Counted from the first letter of the stretch, positions 49,391 through 57,972 are shown. The stretch is 64,000 nt of DNA from AP-15 sp963814865 (GCA_963814865.1 CAWFEN010000010.1:372001-436000); one strand, 5' to 3'. Notes: generated by a model not told the origin, from the sequence alone. Made by a program: numbers and translations.

Positions 49391-51451
49391 TCACGCCGGG
49401 CTGAGCCACACTGAAGTATCGTGGAAGACGGCGCCGCCGCGCGGCAGTCCGGGATCGGCGCTGGTCAGCAGATTGATCCCGATACCCTCCTCGAACGCAT
49501 GGTTGGGCCAGATCCCCTCGACGACGACGACCCGCTGCTGCAGCCCGGCGAAGGCGCGCGCATGGACGACGACATTGCCGCGCGCGTTGCCGAGGCGCAC
49601 CCGGTCGCCGTCGACCAGCCCGAGCCGGGCCAAGGCCTCCGGATGCACCAGCGCGGTCGGGCGGCCCTCGCGGGCGATGCCCGACGGGGTGTTGTTGAAG
49701 CTCGTATTCAGAAACGAGCGCGACGGCGCTGCGACGAGACGAAACGGCCGTTCCGGATCGCCGTCGTCGGTGATTGCGACATGGTCGGGAAAGTCCGGCA
49801 GCCCCACATGGTTGCGCCCGCGCGCCGCCCAATCGGCGCGGAAGTGGAACTTCTTGTCGGCATGGCCGAACCCGTCGAGAAAATGCGCGGTCTCGAAGGG
49901 CGGGCAGCAATCGAGCCAGCCGTCCGGCGGAAGCTCCTCGACCCCGGGCAGGCCGCTGGCGCGCAGGGTGCGGTCGATCAGCTCGATCGCGCTCATCCGG
50001 AAGCCGGGGTGGCGCGCGCCGAGACGCCGGGCGAGGGCGCAGACGACGTCGTGGTTCGAGCGGCATTCGGCATGGGGCGGGACCACCGGACGGGCGAGCT
50101 GCAGGTAGGTGTGGCCGCCGGCGGTGTAGAAATCGTCGTGCTCGAGGAAGGTCGTCGCCGGCAGCACGATGTCGGCCATCGCCGCGGTCTCGGTCATGAA
50201 CTGCTCGTGGACGCAGACGAACAGGTCGTCGCGTGCGAAGCCCTGCCGGACCAGCCCCGATTCCGGCGCCACCACCATCGGGTTGGTGTTCTGGATGAAC
50301 AGCGCGGTGACCGGCGGTCCGTCGCCGAGATCGCGGCGGTCGCCGGTCAGGACCGGGCCGATCCGCGACTGGTCGAGGATGCGGATCGACGGATCGAGCA
50401 GGTCGAGCCCCTCGACCAGGGTGCGGTCGAGCGGCACGAGGCCGTGGTTCGAATAGAGCGCGCCGCCGCCCTCATAGGCCCAGGCGCCGGTCACCGACGG
50501 CAGGCAGGTCACCGCGAAGACCTGCGCCGAGCCGTTGCGCGAGCGCGAAAAGCCGTAGCCGACGCGGATATAGCTGCGCCTGGTGCGCCCGTAGAGGCGG
50601 GCGAAATCGACGATCTCGTCTTCGCCGAGCCCGGTGATCGCCGCCGCCCAGGCCGGGTCGCGGGTCGCGAGATGGGCTTCGAGCCCCGCCGGGTCGTCGG
50701 TATGGCGCGCCAGGTAAGCGCGGTCGGCATAGCCTTCCTTGAACAGGACATGCATGACCGCGCAGGCGAGCGCGGCGTCGGTGCCGGGCAGCGGCGCCAG
50801 GTGCAGATCGGCGGCCTCGGCGCTGGCGGTGCGGTAGGGGTCGATGACGACGAGCCGGGCGCCGCGCTCCCGGCGCGCCGTCGTGACGTGGGTCATCACA
50901 TTGACCTGGGTCGACACCGGGTTGCCGCCCCAGACGACGATCAAATCCGATTTGGCCATCTCGCGCCCGTCGACGCCGCGCTTGACCCCGACCCCGGCGA
51001 GCCAGCCGGCATCGGCCAGCATGTTGCAGATCGACAGATCCTCGCGCGAATAGCGCATCGCATGGCGCAGCCGGTTGAGGCCGTCGCGCTGCACCATCCC
51101 CATGGTGCCGGCGTAGTAGTACGGCCACACCGTCTCGGAGCCGTGGCGCCGGGCGGCGCGGGTCAGATGTTCGGCAATTTCGTCAAGCGCCGCGTCCCAC
51201 GAGACCGGGGCAAAGGCGGCGCGGCCGACCCCCTTGTCGCCGATCCGGCGCAGCGGCCGGGAGAGGCGGTCCGGGTGGTGCTGGCGCTCGGCGTAGCGCG
51301 CGACCTTGGCGCAGACGACGCCATGGGTATAGGTCTGCGACGCCGCCCCGCGCACCCGGCCGATGCGCCACCCGTCGATGCGCTCGACCTCGAGCGCGCA
51401 GGCGCTCGGGCAGTCATGCGGGCAGACGCTGGGCAGGATGTCGAGCGGCAC
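49391..51451 (-). CDS. Molybdopterin-dependent oxidoreductase (DMSO reductase family)
   Basis: A 686-residue enzyme of the molybdopterin-guanine-dinucleotide family (formate dehydrogenase, biotin-sulfoxide and thiosulfate reductase relatives). The N-terminus holds a 4Fe-4S site: VCPHDCPSACALEV (C-x3-C-x3-C) and GVVCAKVARYAERQHHPDRL. NPVSTQVNVMTHV, PLPGTDAALACAVMHVL and the C-terminal MopB-binding end (TSFNNTP, PTALVHPEALARLGLVDGD) are typical. No Tat signal is seen, so the enzyme is probably cytoplasmic. The start is GTG 51451 with GGAGA upstream. It is cotranscribed with the VWA and J-protein genes, and a MoeB-like gene follows divergently 250 bp away. Confidence 0.9.
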   Translation of the reverse strand: MPLDILPSVCPHDCPSACALEVERIDGWRIGRVRGAASQTYTHGVVCAKVARYAERQHHPDRLSRPLRRIGDKGVGRAAFAPVSWDAALDEIAEHLTRAARRHGSETVWPYYYAGTMGMVQRDGLNRLRHAMRYSREDLSICNMLADAGWLAGVGVKRGVDGREMAKSDLIVVWGGNPVSTQVNVMTHVTTARRERGARLVVIDPYRTASAEAADLHLAPLPGTDAALACAVMHVLFKEGYADRAYLARHTDDPAGLEAHLATRDPAWAAAITGLGEDEIVDFARLYGRTRRSYIRVGYGFSRSRNGSAQVFAVTCLPSVTGAWAYEGGGALYSNHGLVPLDRTLVEGLDLLDPSIRILDQSRIGPVLTGDRRDLGDGPPVTALFIQNTNPMVVAPESGLVRQGFARDDLFVCVHEQFMTETAAMADIVLPATTFLEHDDFYTAGGHTYLQLARPVVPPHAECRSNHDVVCALARRLGARHPGFRMSAIELIDRTLRASGLPGVEELPPDGWLDCCPPFETAHFLDGFGHADKKFHFRADWAARGRNHVGLPDFPDHVAITDDGDPERPFRLVAAPSRSFLNTSFNNTPSGIAREGRPTALVHPEALARLGLVDGDRVRLGNARGNVVVHARAFAGLQQRVVVVEGIWPNHAFEEGIGINLLTSADPGLPRGGAVFHDTSVWLSPA

Positions 51452-51588
51452 GGACGGTCTCCACCATCGCCTTCGACAGAGAATATAAGGACGGCCGCAC
51501 CTCGTCGATATGCAGCGTCGTAGCCGCGCCGGCTTCCAAACGCGTAACGGAATTGATAGGAATAGGCCGAGCTTTAAGCCGACGCGCC

Positions 51589-51637
51589 GGTCATTCCGGG
51601 ATGCCCCGAAGGGGCGAGCCCACGCCCCGGAGTGACA
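51589..51637. repeat. REP-like intergenic palindrome
   Basis: GGTCATTCCGGG and CCCGGAGTGACACC form imperfect outer arms (about one mismatch), enclosing the inner hairpin GCCCC-GAA-GGGGC. The arms share CATTCCGGG with the element at 17191, so the two are members of one repeat family. Confidence 0.6.
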
Positions 51638-51700
51638 CCATCTGGTATTTCTTCACCTGCTTTGTAGCGTGGGGCGACCGACGACCGTCCAAAGGTGCCG

Positions 51701-52486
51701 ATGACAATGGAACTCAGCGAAGAGCAGTTTCGCCGCTATGCCCGCCACCTGATCCTCGACGAGGTCGGCGAGGAGGGCCAGGCGCGGCTGCTGCAGTCGC
51801 GCGTTCTCGTCGTCGGCGCCGGCGGGCTCGGCTCGCCGCTCTTGCTCTACCTCGCCGCGGCCGGGGTCGGCACCATCGGGATCGTCGATGACGACCGGGT
51901 CGACATCACCAATCTGCAGCGCCAGATCGTCCATATGACCGAGCGCGTCGGCGCGCTCAAGGTCGACAGCGCCCGCGCCACGCTCGCCGCGATCAATCCC
52001 GAGGTGCGTGTCGAAACCCATCCGCTGCGCCTCGGGCCGGAAAACGCGGCGGCGCTGATCGAGGACTATGACCTCGTCGCCGACGGCAGTGACAATTTCG
52101 CCACGCGCTATCTGCTGACCGATCTGTGCTTCCGCCGCAAAAAGCCGCTGGTCGCCGCGGCGTTGTCGCCGTTCGAAGGCCAGATCTCGACCTTCCGGCC
52201 CTATCTCGGCGCCGGCCACCCGTGCTACCGGTGCCTGTTCCGCGACCCGCCGCCGCCTGACCTCGTGCCGCGCTGCGAGGAGGCCGGCATCCTTGGCGCC
52301 GTCGCCGGGGTTCTCGGCACATTGCAGGCGGTCGAGGTCCTGAAGGAGCTGCTGGGGCTCGGCGACAGCCTCGACGGCACGCTGCTGCTCTACGACGCGC
52401 TGCGCGCCCGCTTTCACTCGATCCGCATCGCCAAGGACCCCGACTGCCCGACCTGCGCCGCCCCCGCCTTCGCCCCCGCACCGTAG
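51701..52486 (+). CDS. moeB: ThiF/MoeB/HesA-family adenylyltransferase
   Basis: A 261-residue E1-like enzyme that adenylates the C-terminal Gly of a small ubiquitin-like sulfur carrier. VVGAGGLGSPLLLYLAAAGV (the ATP loop), GIVDDDRVDITNLQRQI, VADGSDNFATRYLLTD and the zinc cysteines in HPCYRCLFRDPP and CPTCAAP are all present. ATG 51701 has AAAGG just upstream; an in-frame GTG two codons earlier is weaker. It resembles MoeB (molybdopterin synthase activation), which would fit the nearby molybdenum enzyme, but ThiF (thiamine) cannot be excluded from sequence. It converges with a nitroreductase gene. Confidence 0.87.
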   Translation: MTMELSEEQFRRYARHLILDEVGEEGQARLLQSRVLVVGAGGLGSPLLLYLAAAGVGTIGIVDDDRVDITNLQRQIVHMTERVGALKVDSARATLAAINPEVRVETHPLRLGPENAAALIEDYDLVADGSDNFATRYLLTDLCFRRKKPLVAAALSPFEGQISTFRPYLGAGHPCYRCLFRDPPPPDLVPRCEEAGILGAVAGVLGTLQAVEVLKELLGLGDSLDGTLLLYDALRARFHSIRIAKDPDCPTCAAPAFAPAP

Positions 52487-52507
52487 CTTTGCCTCAGCGC
52501 CGGGCGG

Positions 52508-53197
52508 TCAGCCGGGCCAGGGGGTGCCCCAGCGGTCGGCATGGGCGATTTCGGCGACCGGTCGGCGGGTCAGCGGGCCGAACGGGTCGAGCGGCCAGCC
52601 GATCGGCATCAGCGCAAAGGTGGCAACCTCCTCGGGGATGCCGAGCAGCGCCTTGACCTCGTCCTCGCAGCGGATGTGGTTGGTGGTGATCACGGTGCCG
52701 AGGCCGAGGGCGCGGCAGGCGAGGATGATGTTCTGCACCGCCGGATAGATGCTGGCGCCGCGGATGCGCTCGGCATAGGCGAGCTCGTCCTCGTAACGGG
52801 CGGCGATCGCAGGCGGCAGCGACTCGCGCGGCGGCACCACCGGGCGGCGCCCGCACGGGATCAGCAGCACCGGCGCCTCGCCCATATGCTCCCACAGATG
52901 GCCGCCGGCGCCCAGCATGCGGGCGAATTGCTGCTCGGAGAGGTGCGGCGGGCGGCCGCGCGCCGCATAGACCGCCGCGGCAATGTCGGAGGCCTTGCGG
53001 TAGATGAGGCCGAGCTGGTTCCGCGCCTCGGGGTCGCGCACGACGATAAAGGCCCAGTTCTGGGCGTTGCCGCCAGACGGGGCGCGGATCGCGGCATCGA
53101 GGATCCGGCCGATCAGCGCCTCGGGGACCGGGTCAGGTGTAAGTCGGCGCAGCGAGCGCGCCGAATAAATCGCCTCGAACAATCCGATATCAGCCAT
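52508..53197 (-). CDS. Nitroreductase-family protein
   Basis: A 229-residue FMN-dependent oxidoreductase. LFEAIYSARSLRRLTPDPVP, the FMN-binding IRAPSGGNAQNWAFIVV, ASIYPAVQNIILACRALGLG and GIPEEVATFALMPIGWP match the nitroreductase family, and the Arg pair in the N-terminus contacts FMN phosphate. ATG 53197 is chosen because GGAGCGGG lies just before it; the frame stays open 108 codons further but that part is not coding in this frame. It lies after the MoeB gene in opposite orientation, 21 bp away. The natural substrate is unknown. Confidence 0.9.
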   Translation of the reverse strand: MADIGLFEAIYSARSLRRLTPDPVPEALIGRILDAAIRAPSGGNAQNWAFIVVRDPEARNQLGLIYRKASDIAAAVYAARGRPPHLSEQQFARMLGAGGHLWEHMGEAPVLLIPCGRRPVVPPRESLPPAIAARYEDELAYAERIRGASIYPAVQNIILACRALGLGTVITTNHIRCEDEVKALLGIPEEVATFALMPIGWPLDPFGPLTRRPVAEIAHADRWGTPWPG

Positions 53198-53343
53198 CAC
53201 CCGCTCCGTCCCCGACCGCCGGCGATGATAGCCGCTGCCACGGGCCCGGCAAATCCGCCCCTGCCTGGTGATCGCCGCACCGTCCGCACCGTTTCTTCGC
53301 CCCGGCCGGCGGGATGGGTTGTGCCTGCGAAACCCTTCGCCGG

Positions 53344-53883
53344 TCAGCCGAGCGGCTGCAGCGAGCCGTCGAGCGCCATCAGCCCGGTCTCGACCGTGAT
53401 CGCGGGATGGCGCCGGTGCATCTGCTCGCGGAATTCGGCGAGCACCTTGCGATGGGTTTCGGTCTCGGCCTGCGGCGTGGCGACGCTGTCCGGCCCATAG
53501 GCGATTTTGGCGGCGCCGCAATCGCGATGGTCGATCGCGATCACCCGGGTGATGCGATGCAATTGATAAGAGGTTCCAAGATTGTCCCAGAACGTCCGGT
53601 GCCAGGCCTCGAATTTCGGCGCGACGACGGCGATCGCCGCCCCGGCAATGACGAACTGGCTGTACCGGCCGGTCAACCCGCGTCCGGCCATATATTTATA
53701 GACCGGCTCGACCATGCGCGGATCGATGCAGGAGAGCAGCATCGCCTCGTAATTGCCCTCCGCCGCGCCGACCGCGAACGGGAAGGCGGTCGCCAGCCCG
53801 GCGATCCCCGCCGCCCGCAGAAAATCGCGCCGGTCGAACCGGCCGTGCAGCGAGCCGCCGCAGCATGCACACGCAACCATCAT
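53344..53883 (-). CDS. Beta-carbonic-anhydrase-like protein with Tat-type signal and Cys-rich N-terminus
   Basis: A 179-residue protein. The N-terminus MMVACACCGGSLHGRFDRRD contains Cys5, Cys7 and Cys8 and a twin-arginine motif (DRRDFLRAAGIAGLATA), pointing to Tat-dependent export. The zinc site of beta-carbonic anhydrases is seen as SCIDPRM (C52-x-D54-x-R56) and IAIDHRDCG (His119, Cys122), but the usual RNAGN segment is replaced by FVIAGAAIAV. It may be a periplasmic or Tat-anchored carbonic anhydrase, or a zinc protein derived from one. AGGAG precedes the double ATG at 53883. It is 34 bp from the end of the zinc alcohol dehydrogenase gene and on the same strand, so the two may be cotranscribed. 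Confidence 0.75.
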   Translation of the reverse strand: MMVACACCGGSLHGRFDRRDFLRAAGIAGLATAFPFAVGAAEGNYEAMLLSCIDPRMVEPVYKYMAGRGLTGRYSQFVIAGAAIAVVAPKFEAWHRTFWDNLGTSYQLHRITRVIAIDHRDCGAAKIAYGPDSVATPQAETETHRKVLAEFREQMHRRHPAITVETGLMALDGSLQPLG

Positions 53884-53917
53884 CGGGTTCTCCTGGTATC
53901 GATCCGGAACGCGGGGG

Positions 53918-54901
53918 TCAGGGGACGAGCACGGCGGCGCCCTGGAGCGCGCCGCGCCGCAGATCGGCGAGCGCGTCATTGGCGCGGTCGAGCGGATAGC
54001 GGGTTGTCGCCGTCCGGATGCCGGCTTGCGGCGCCAGCGCAAGGAATTCCACCGCATCGCGGCGGGTCAGATTGGCGACCGAGCGCAAAACGCGCTCCTC
54101 CCACAGGATACGGTAGGGGAAGGCCGGAATATCGGTCATATGGATGCCGCCGCAAACGACGGTGCCGCCCTTCCGGGTCGCCGCCAAGGCCGCCGGCACC
54201 AGCGCGCCGACCGGGGCGAAGATCAGCGCGGCGTCGAGCGGCTCGGGTGGCGACGCGGTCGAATCGCCGGCCCATTCCGCGCCGAGCCCACGCGCAAAAT
54301 CCTGCGCCGCCCGGTCGCCCGGCCGGGCGAAGGCAAAGATCCGCCGGCCCTGGTGACGCGCCACCTGGGCAACGATATGCGCTGCCGCGCCGAAGCCGTA
54401 GATGCCGACGAGCCGCGCATCCCCGGCCATGCGCAGGGTGCGGTAGCCGATCAGCCCGGCGCACATCAGCGGCGCCGCCTCGACATCGCCATAGCGCGGA
54501 TCGACGGCAAAGCAGTAGCGTTCGTCGGCGACGGTCAGCTCGGCATAGCCGCCGTCGATCTGATAGCCGGTGAAGCGGGCGCGGTCGCACAAATTCTCAT
54601 GTCCGCCGCGGCAATATTCGCACAGGCCGCAGGTCCAGCCGAGCCACGGCACCCCGACCCGGTCGCCGATCGCGAACCGGTCGACCCCGTCGCCCTTCTC
54701 GACCACGGTGCCGATGATTTCGTGGCCGGGCACCAGCGGCAATTTCGGCTCGGCAAGTTCGCCGTCGACGACGTGCAGATCGGTCCGGCACACCGCGCAG
54801 GCCTGCACCCGGATCAGCACCTGTTGCGGGCCGGGACGCGGCGCCGGCAATTCCGCTGCGGCCAGCTCCCGTCCCGCGGCGGTCATCAACTGTGCCCGCA
54901 T
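53918..54901 (-). CDS. Zinc-dependent alcohol dehydrogenase
   Basis: A 327-residue medium-chain zinc alcohol dehydrogenase (AdhA-like). Catalytic zinc ligands are Cys38 (QACAVCRTDLHVVDG) and His60 (VPGHEIIGTV); the structural zinc site is CGLCEYCRGGHENLC; the cofactor loop is GIYGFGAAAHIVAQ. It oxidises an alcohol or reduces an aldehyde with NAD(P). ATG 54901 has GGAGA upstream; a second ATG at 54886 is in frame. It is divergent from the small lipoprotein gene at 54962, which leaves about 60 bp for two promoters. The family is common in alphaproteobacteria as a stress-linked enzyme. Confidence 0.9.
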   Translation of the reverse strand: MRAQLMTAAGRELAAAELPAPRPGPQQVLIRVQACAVCRTDLHVVDGELAEPKLPLVPGHEIIGTVVEKGDGVDRFAIGDRVGVPWLGWTCGLCEYCRGGHENLCDRARFTGYQIDGGYAELTVADERYCFAVDPRYGDVEAAPLMCAGLIGYRTLRMAGDARLVGIYGFGAAAHIVAQVARHQGRRIFAFARPGDRAAQDFARGLGAEWAGDSTASPPEPLDAALIFAPVGALVPAALAATRKGGTVVCGGIHMTDIPAFPYRILWEERVLRSVANLTRRDAVEFLALAPQAGIRTATTRYPLDRANDALADLRRGALQGAAVLVP

Positions 54902-54961
54902 CCGGCTTCTCCATCGCGCGCCGGGTTTGAAATTCGCCGCGGCGCCGCGCAGTATCGGGCC

Positions 54962-55282
54962 ATGCTCCGCTTCCGACGAGCGTTGGCCGCCGTGGTGTTC
55001 GGCTCCCTCTGCTGCCTCGACGCCGGCTGCAGCCTCGTCCCCAGCGGCGGCATGGCCGACCGCTGCGCCGACCTCATGCAGCGCGCCTATCCCGGCGCCG
55101 ACATCGACGTTACCAAGCGCGAAGCCGCCGCCACGAGCATTACCACGATCGTCGCCAAGGTCGAAGGGGTTCGCAGCGACACCCCGCCGGGCGGGCCGGC
55201 GCCGCGCCATCTGGCTGTCGAATGCCGCTTCGACAGCGACATCCTGACCGGGTTCCGCTGGACCGCCGGGCCGCTGCACTGA
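54962..55282 (+). CDS. Small lipoprotein
   Basis: A 106-residue secreted lipoprotein. The signal ALAAVVFGSLCCLDAGCS ends in a lipobox (LDAGC, lipidation at Cys23). The mature part contains further cysteines (DRCADLMQ and VECRFDS) and looks like a short alpha/beta domain, without a family that I recognise. It is divergent from the alcohol dehydrogenase gene and followed after 125 bp by bpt on the same strand. Confidence 0.68.
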   Translation: MLRFRRALAAVVFGSLCCLDAGCSLVPSGGMADRCADLMQRAYPGADIDVTKREAAATSITTIVAKVEGVRSDTPPGGPAPRHLAVECRFDSDILTGFRWTAGPLH

Positions 55283-55406
55283 CGGCGGCGGCCTTTCGTC
55301 TTGGCAATTCTTTTCTTGGCGCTGGCCCCCGCGGCCCGCTCTCGTCCATACTCCGGCGACGGACCGGCTGCCGCACATATGCGCGGCACGCAACAGGGGA
55401 GCGAGG

Positions 55407-56213
55407 ATGGACATTGCGCCGGGCGGTGACGGCAGGCCGAGCCGCAAATGGCGTCAGCGCGACGCTCGGCCCACGGCCGGCGGCGACGGCCTCGCTGCCC
55501 CGCTGCAGCAGTTTTTTGCGACCGCGCCGGTGGTTTGCCCCTATGTCCCCGGGCGGGCCGAGCGCAAGCTGATCGTCGAGCTCGCCGGCGGCGGCGCCGA
55601 ATATTTCTATGACGAGCTGTCGCGCGCCGGGTTTCGCCGCAGCCACCGCTTCGCCTATCGCCCGGCCTGCCGAGCCTGCGCCTCGTGCATTCCGGTGCGC
55701 ATCGCCGTCGACGGTTTCGGCCATACGCGTTCTACCCGGCGCATCCGCAACGCCAATCGCGACCTCTGCGCAGAAGTGGCTCCGCCTCGTGCCACGCCGG
55801 AGCAGTTCCGCCTGTTCTCGGCCTACCAGCACGCCCGCCATGGCGACAGCGAGATGGCCTCGATGAGCTATGGCGATTACCGGGCGATGGTCGAAGAGAG
55901 CCCGGTGCGCACGAAGATCGCGGAATTCCGCGACGCCTCCGGCGCTCTCGTCGCGGCAGCGCTGATCGATCTGCTCGATGACGGCGTCTCGGCGGTCTAC
56001 AGCTTTTTTGATCCGGCGCAGCGCAAGCGCAGCCTCGGCAGCTGGAGCATCCTGTGGCTGGTCGAGGAATGCCGGCGCCGCGAGCGGCCTTACGTCTATC
56101 TCGGTTATTGGATCGCCGACAGCCCGAAGATGGCTTACAAGGCGCGCTTTCCGGCGCTCGAGCGGTTGGCCGCCGCCGGCTGGACCGATTTCGCGCCGCC
56201 GCGGGTCGCCTGA
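55407..56213 (+). CDS. bpt: Aspartate/glutamate leucyltransferase (bacterial protein transferase)
   Basis: A 268-residue Bpt/Ate1-like enzyme of the N-end rule. It transfers leucine from Leu-tRNA to N-terminal Asp/Glu, marking the protein for ClpS/ClpAP. CRACASCIPVRI, with the CxxC pair, RSHRFAYRPAC, FEF-type substrate region, and the acyltransferase core (GDYRAMVEESPV, SAVYSFFDPA, LGSWSILWLVEECRR, YLGYWIADSPKMAYKARF) are the family features. The first 30 residues are an unusual Gly/Arg-rich extension. GGGAGCGAGG precedes ATG 55407. It is followed by 13 bp and the lyase gene on the same strand. Confidence 0.92.
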   Translation: MDIAPGGDGRPSRKWRQRDARPTAGGDGLAAPLQQFFATAPVVCPYVPGRAERKLIVELAGGGAEYFYDELSRAGFRRSHRFAYRPACRACASCIPVRIAVDGFGHTRSTRRIRNANRDLCAEVAPPRATPEQFRLFSAYQHARHGDSEMASMSYGDYRAMVEESPVRTKIAEFRDASGALVAAALIDLLDDGVSAVYSFFDPAQRKRSLGSWSILWLVEECRRRERPYVYLGYWIADSPKMAYKARFPALERLAAAGWTDFAPPRVA

Positions 56214-56226
56214 GCACACGCTTCCG

Positions 56227-57576
56227 ATGGCGATCGGCATCCTCGATTCGGCAATTTTCGCCGACATGTTCGGCACCGCGGCGATGCGCGCGGTGTTCGG
56301 CGACGGCGCCTTCCTGGCGCGCTGCACCGAGGTCGAAGCGGCATTGGCGCGCGCCCAGGGCCGGCTCGGGATCATCCCGCAAGAGGCCGCGGCGGCGATC
56401 TCGCGGGCAGCCGACCCGCCGCCGGCTTTCGACCTCGCACGGCTCCGGCGCGAGACCGAGAATGTCGGCTATCCGATCCTGCCGCTGGTGCGCCAGCTCG
56501 CCGAAGCCGCCGGCGCGGCCGGGCGCTGGCTGCATTGGGGCGCCACGACGCAGGACGTCATGGATACCGCCGCGGTGTTGCAGATCCGCGCCGGGCTCGA
56601 ACTGATCGAAGCGGATCTAAGTGCGGTGCGCGGGCATCTGGCCGACCTCGCGCGGCGCCACCGCGACACGCCGATGGCCGGGCGCACGCATCTCCAGCAC
56701 GCGCTGCCGGTGACTTTCGGCTACAAGGCGGCGGTGTGGCTTGCCGCCCTCGACCGCCACGCCGACCGGCTCCGGGAGCTGCGCCCGCGCGTGCTGCTGG
56801 TCCAGTTCGGCGGCGCCGCCGGCACCCTGGCCTCGCTCGGCAGCGGCGAAGACGCATTGCGGAGCCGCGCCGAGCTCGCCCGCGAGCTCGGCCTCGGCGA
56901 CCCGCCGATCACCTGGCACGTCACCCGCGACGGCATCGCCGAGACCATCCAGCTGCTGGCCCTGGTCGTCGGCAGCCTGGCCAAGATCGCCTATGATGTG
57001 ATGCTGATGTCGGCGACCGAGTTCGGCGAGGCGGCCGAACCCTTTATCGCCGGCCGCGGCTCCAGCTCGACGATGCCGCAAAAGCGCAACCCGATCTCGT
57101 GCGAGCTGATCCTCGCCGCCGCCAAGGTATTGCGCCAGCATGCGGGCCTCGCGCTCGACGCGCTGATCACCGATTTCGAACGCGCGACCGGCCCCTGGCA
57201 CGTCGAATGGGTCGCCTTGCCCGAAGCCTTCGGCTACGCCGCCGGCGCGCTGCACCAGTCGCGCTTCCTGCTCGGCGGGCTGATCGTCGATCCCGACCGC
57301 ATGGCGAAAAACCTCGGCATGACCCACGGCCTGATCGTCGCCGAAGCGGTGATGATGGGCCTGGCGCCGGTGATCGGCCGCACCGAAGCCCACGACCTCG
57401 TCTACGATGCCTGCCGCCTGGCCATCGAAACCGACCGCCCCCTGCTCGACGTCCTTCTCGAAACCCCCGCCGTCGCCGGCCCCCTCGGCCCTGAAAAGCT
57501 CCGCGCCCTGACCGACCCCGCCAACTACCTGGGCGCTGCCCCCGCCATGGTAGACCGCCTCCTGGCCGCCCGCTGA
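56227..57576 (+). CDS. Adenylosuccinate/argininosuccinate lyase superfamily protein (PcaB-like)
   Basis: A 449-residue lyase of the fumarase/aspartase superfamily. The three signature blocks are LRRETENVGYPIL, GRTHLQHALPVTFGYKAA with the catalytic His region, and GSSSTMPQKRNPISCEL. The sequence fits the 3-carboxy-cis,cis-muconate cycloisomerase (PcaB) side of the family more closely than PurB: HWGATTQDVMDTA is typical. PcaB acts in protocatechuate degradation. No pca genes are near, so a related dicarboxylate lyase is possible. It follows bpt by 13 bp. Confidence 0.83.
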   Translation: MAIGILDSAIFADMFGTAAMRAVFGDGAFLARCTEVEAALARAQGRLGIIPQEAAAAISRAADPPPAFDLARLRRETENVGYPILPLVRQLAEAAGAAGRWLHWGATTQDVMDTAAVLQIRAGLELIEADLSAVRGHLADLARRHRDTPMAGRTHLQHALPVTFGYKAAVWLAALDRHADRLRELRPRVLLVQFGGAAGTLASLGSGEDALRSRAELARELGLGDPPITWHVTRDGIAETIQLLALVVGSLAKIAYDVMLMSATEFGEAAEPFIAGRGSSSTMPQKRNPISCELILAAAKVLRQHAGLALDALITDFERATGPWHVEWVALPEAFGYAAGALHQSRFLLGGLIVDPDRMAKNLGMTHGLIVAEAVMMGLAPVIGRTEAHDLVYDACRLAIETDRPLLDVLLETPAVAGPLGPEKLRALTDPANYLGAAPAMVDRLLAAR

Positions 57577-57972
57577 GCGCGTACCCGCACCACAGCGCGT
57601 AAACAAAGGCGTAAAATGATGGGTGAGTCCGCGCTCAGGCCGCTGCTGCTCAATTAAGCAATTCCGCTAAAGCGGCGAACTTCGAGGCAGCCGTTGACGA
57701 GGTACCAGCAACGTTTTTCAATCTTATGAAAAATTTTATTTAAATCTCGAGCCAGACCGGGGAATTACAAAATTAGGCAGCCGCCTTTCAAAGGGCACGC
57801 TCGCGTCGATAGATTTTTTCGAGTGTGAACTACCTCACACGGCGCGATCGTCTCGTGCACTATTTTGTCCGATGTGGGCGGATCGGCTGTCCATGGCGAA
57901 ATGTCGGTTGAAAATAATTTTCATCGACGCCTAACGGTGCGATGCATCAATCATCGCTCAGGGGATGCTCCG
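57577..57972. other. AT-rich 396-bp intergenic region
   Basis: Between the lyase stop and ATG 57973 there is no gene that I can support. The DNA becomes markedly AT-rich from 57600 to 57840 (for example AAATTTTATTTAAA near 57730), very unlike its surroundings. It contains the CRP-type palindrome at 57823, a TATTTT at 57861 that would give a class II spacing (site centred at -41.5 of a start near 57873), and an open frame from 57865 or 57901 that lacks the GC codon bias of real genes here. Confidence 0.6.
57823..57840. promoter_or_regulatory. CRP/FNR-type palindrome GTGTGA-N6-TCACAC
   Basis: GTGTGA (57823-57828) and TCACAC (57835-57840) enclose ACTACC. Together with the site at 20582 the longer shared string is TTCGAGTGTGA-N4-CCTCACAC, apart from the spacer bases. 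It lies 130 bp before the likely start codon of the orphan beta-rich protein at 57973, and 32 bp before TATTTT at 57861. Confidence 0.55.

Noticed and set aside
57865..57972. N-terminal extension of the orphan protein from TTG 57865 or ATG 57901
   Set aside because: The codons are AT-rich and do not fit the GC-biased usage of the rest of the gene, and only ATG 57973 has a good ribosome site.
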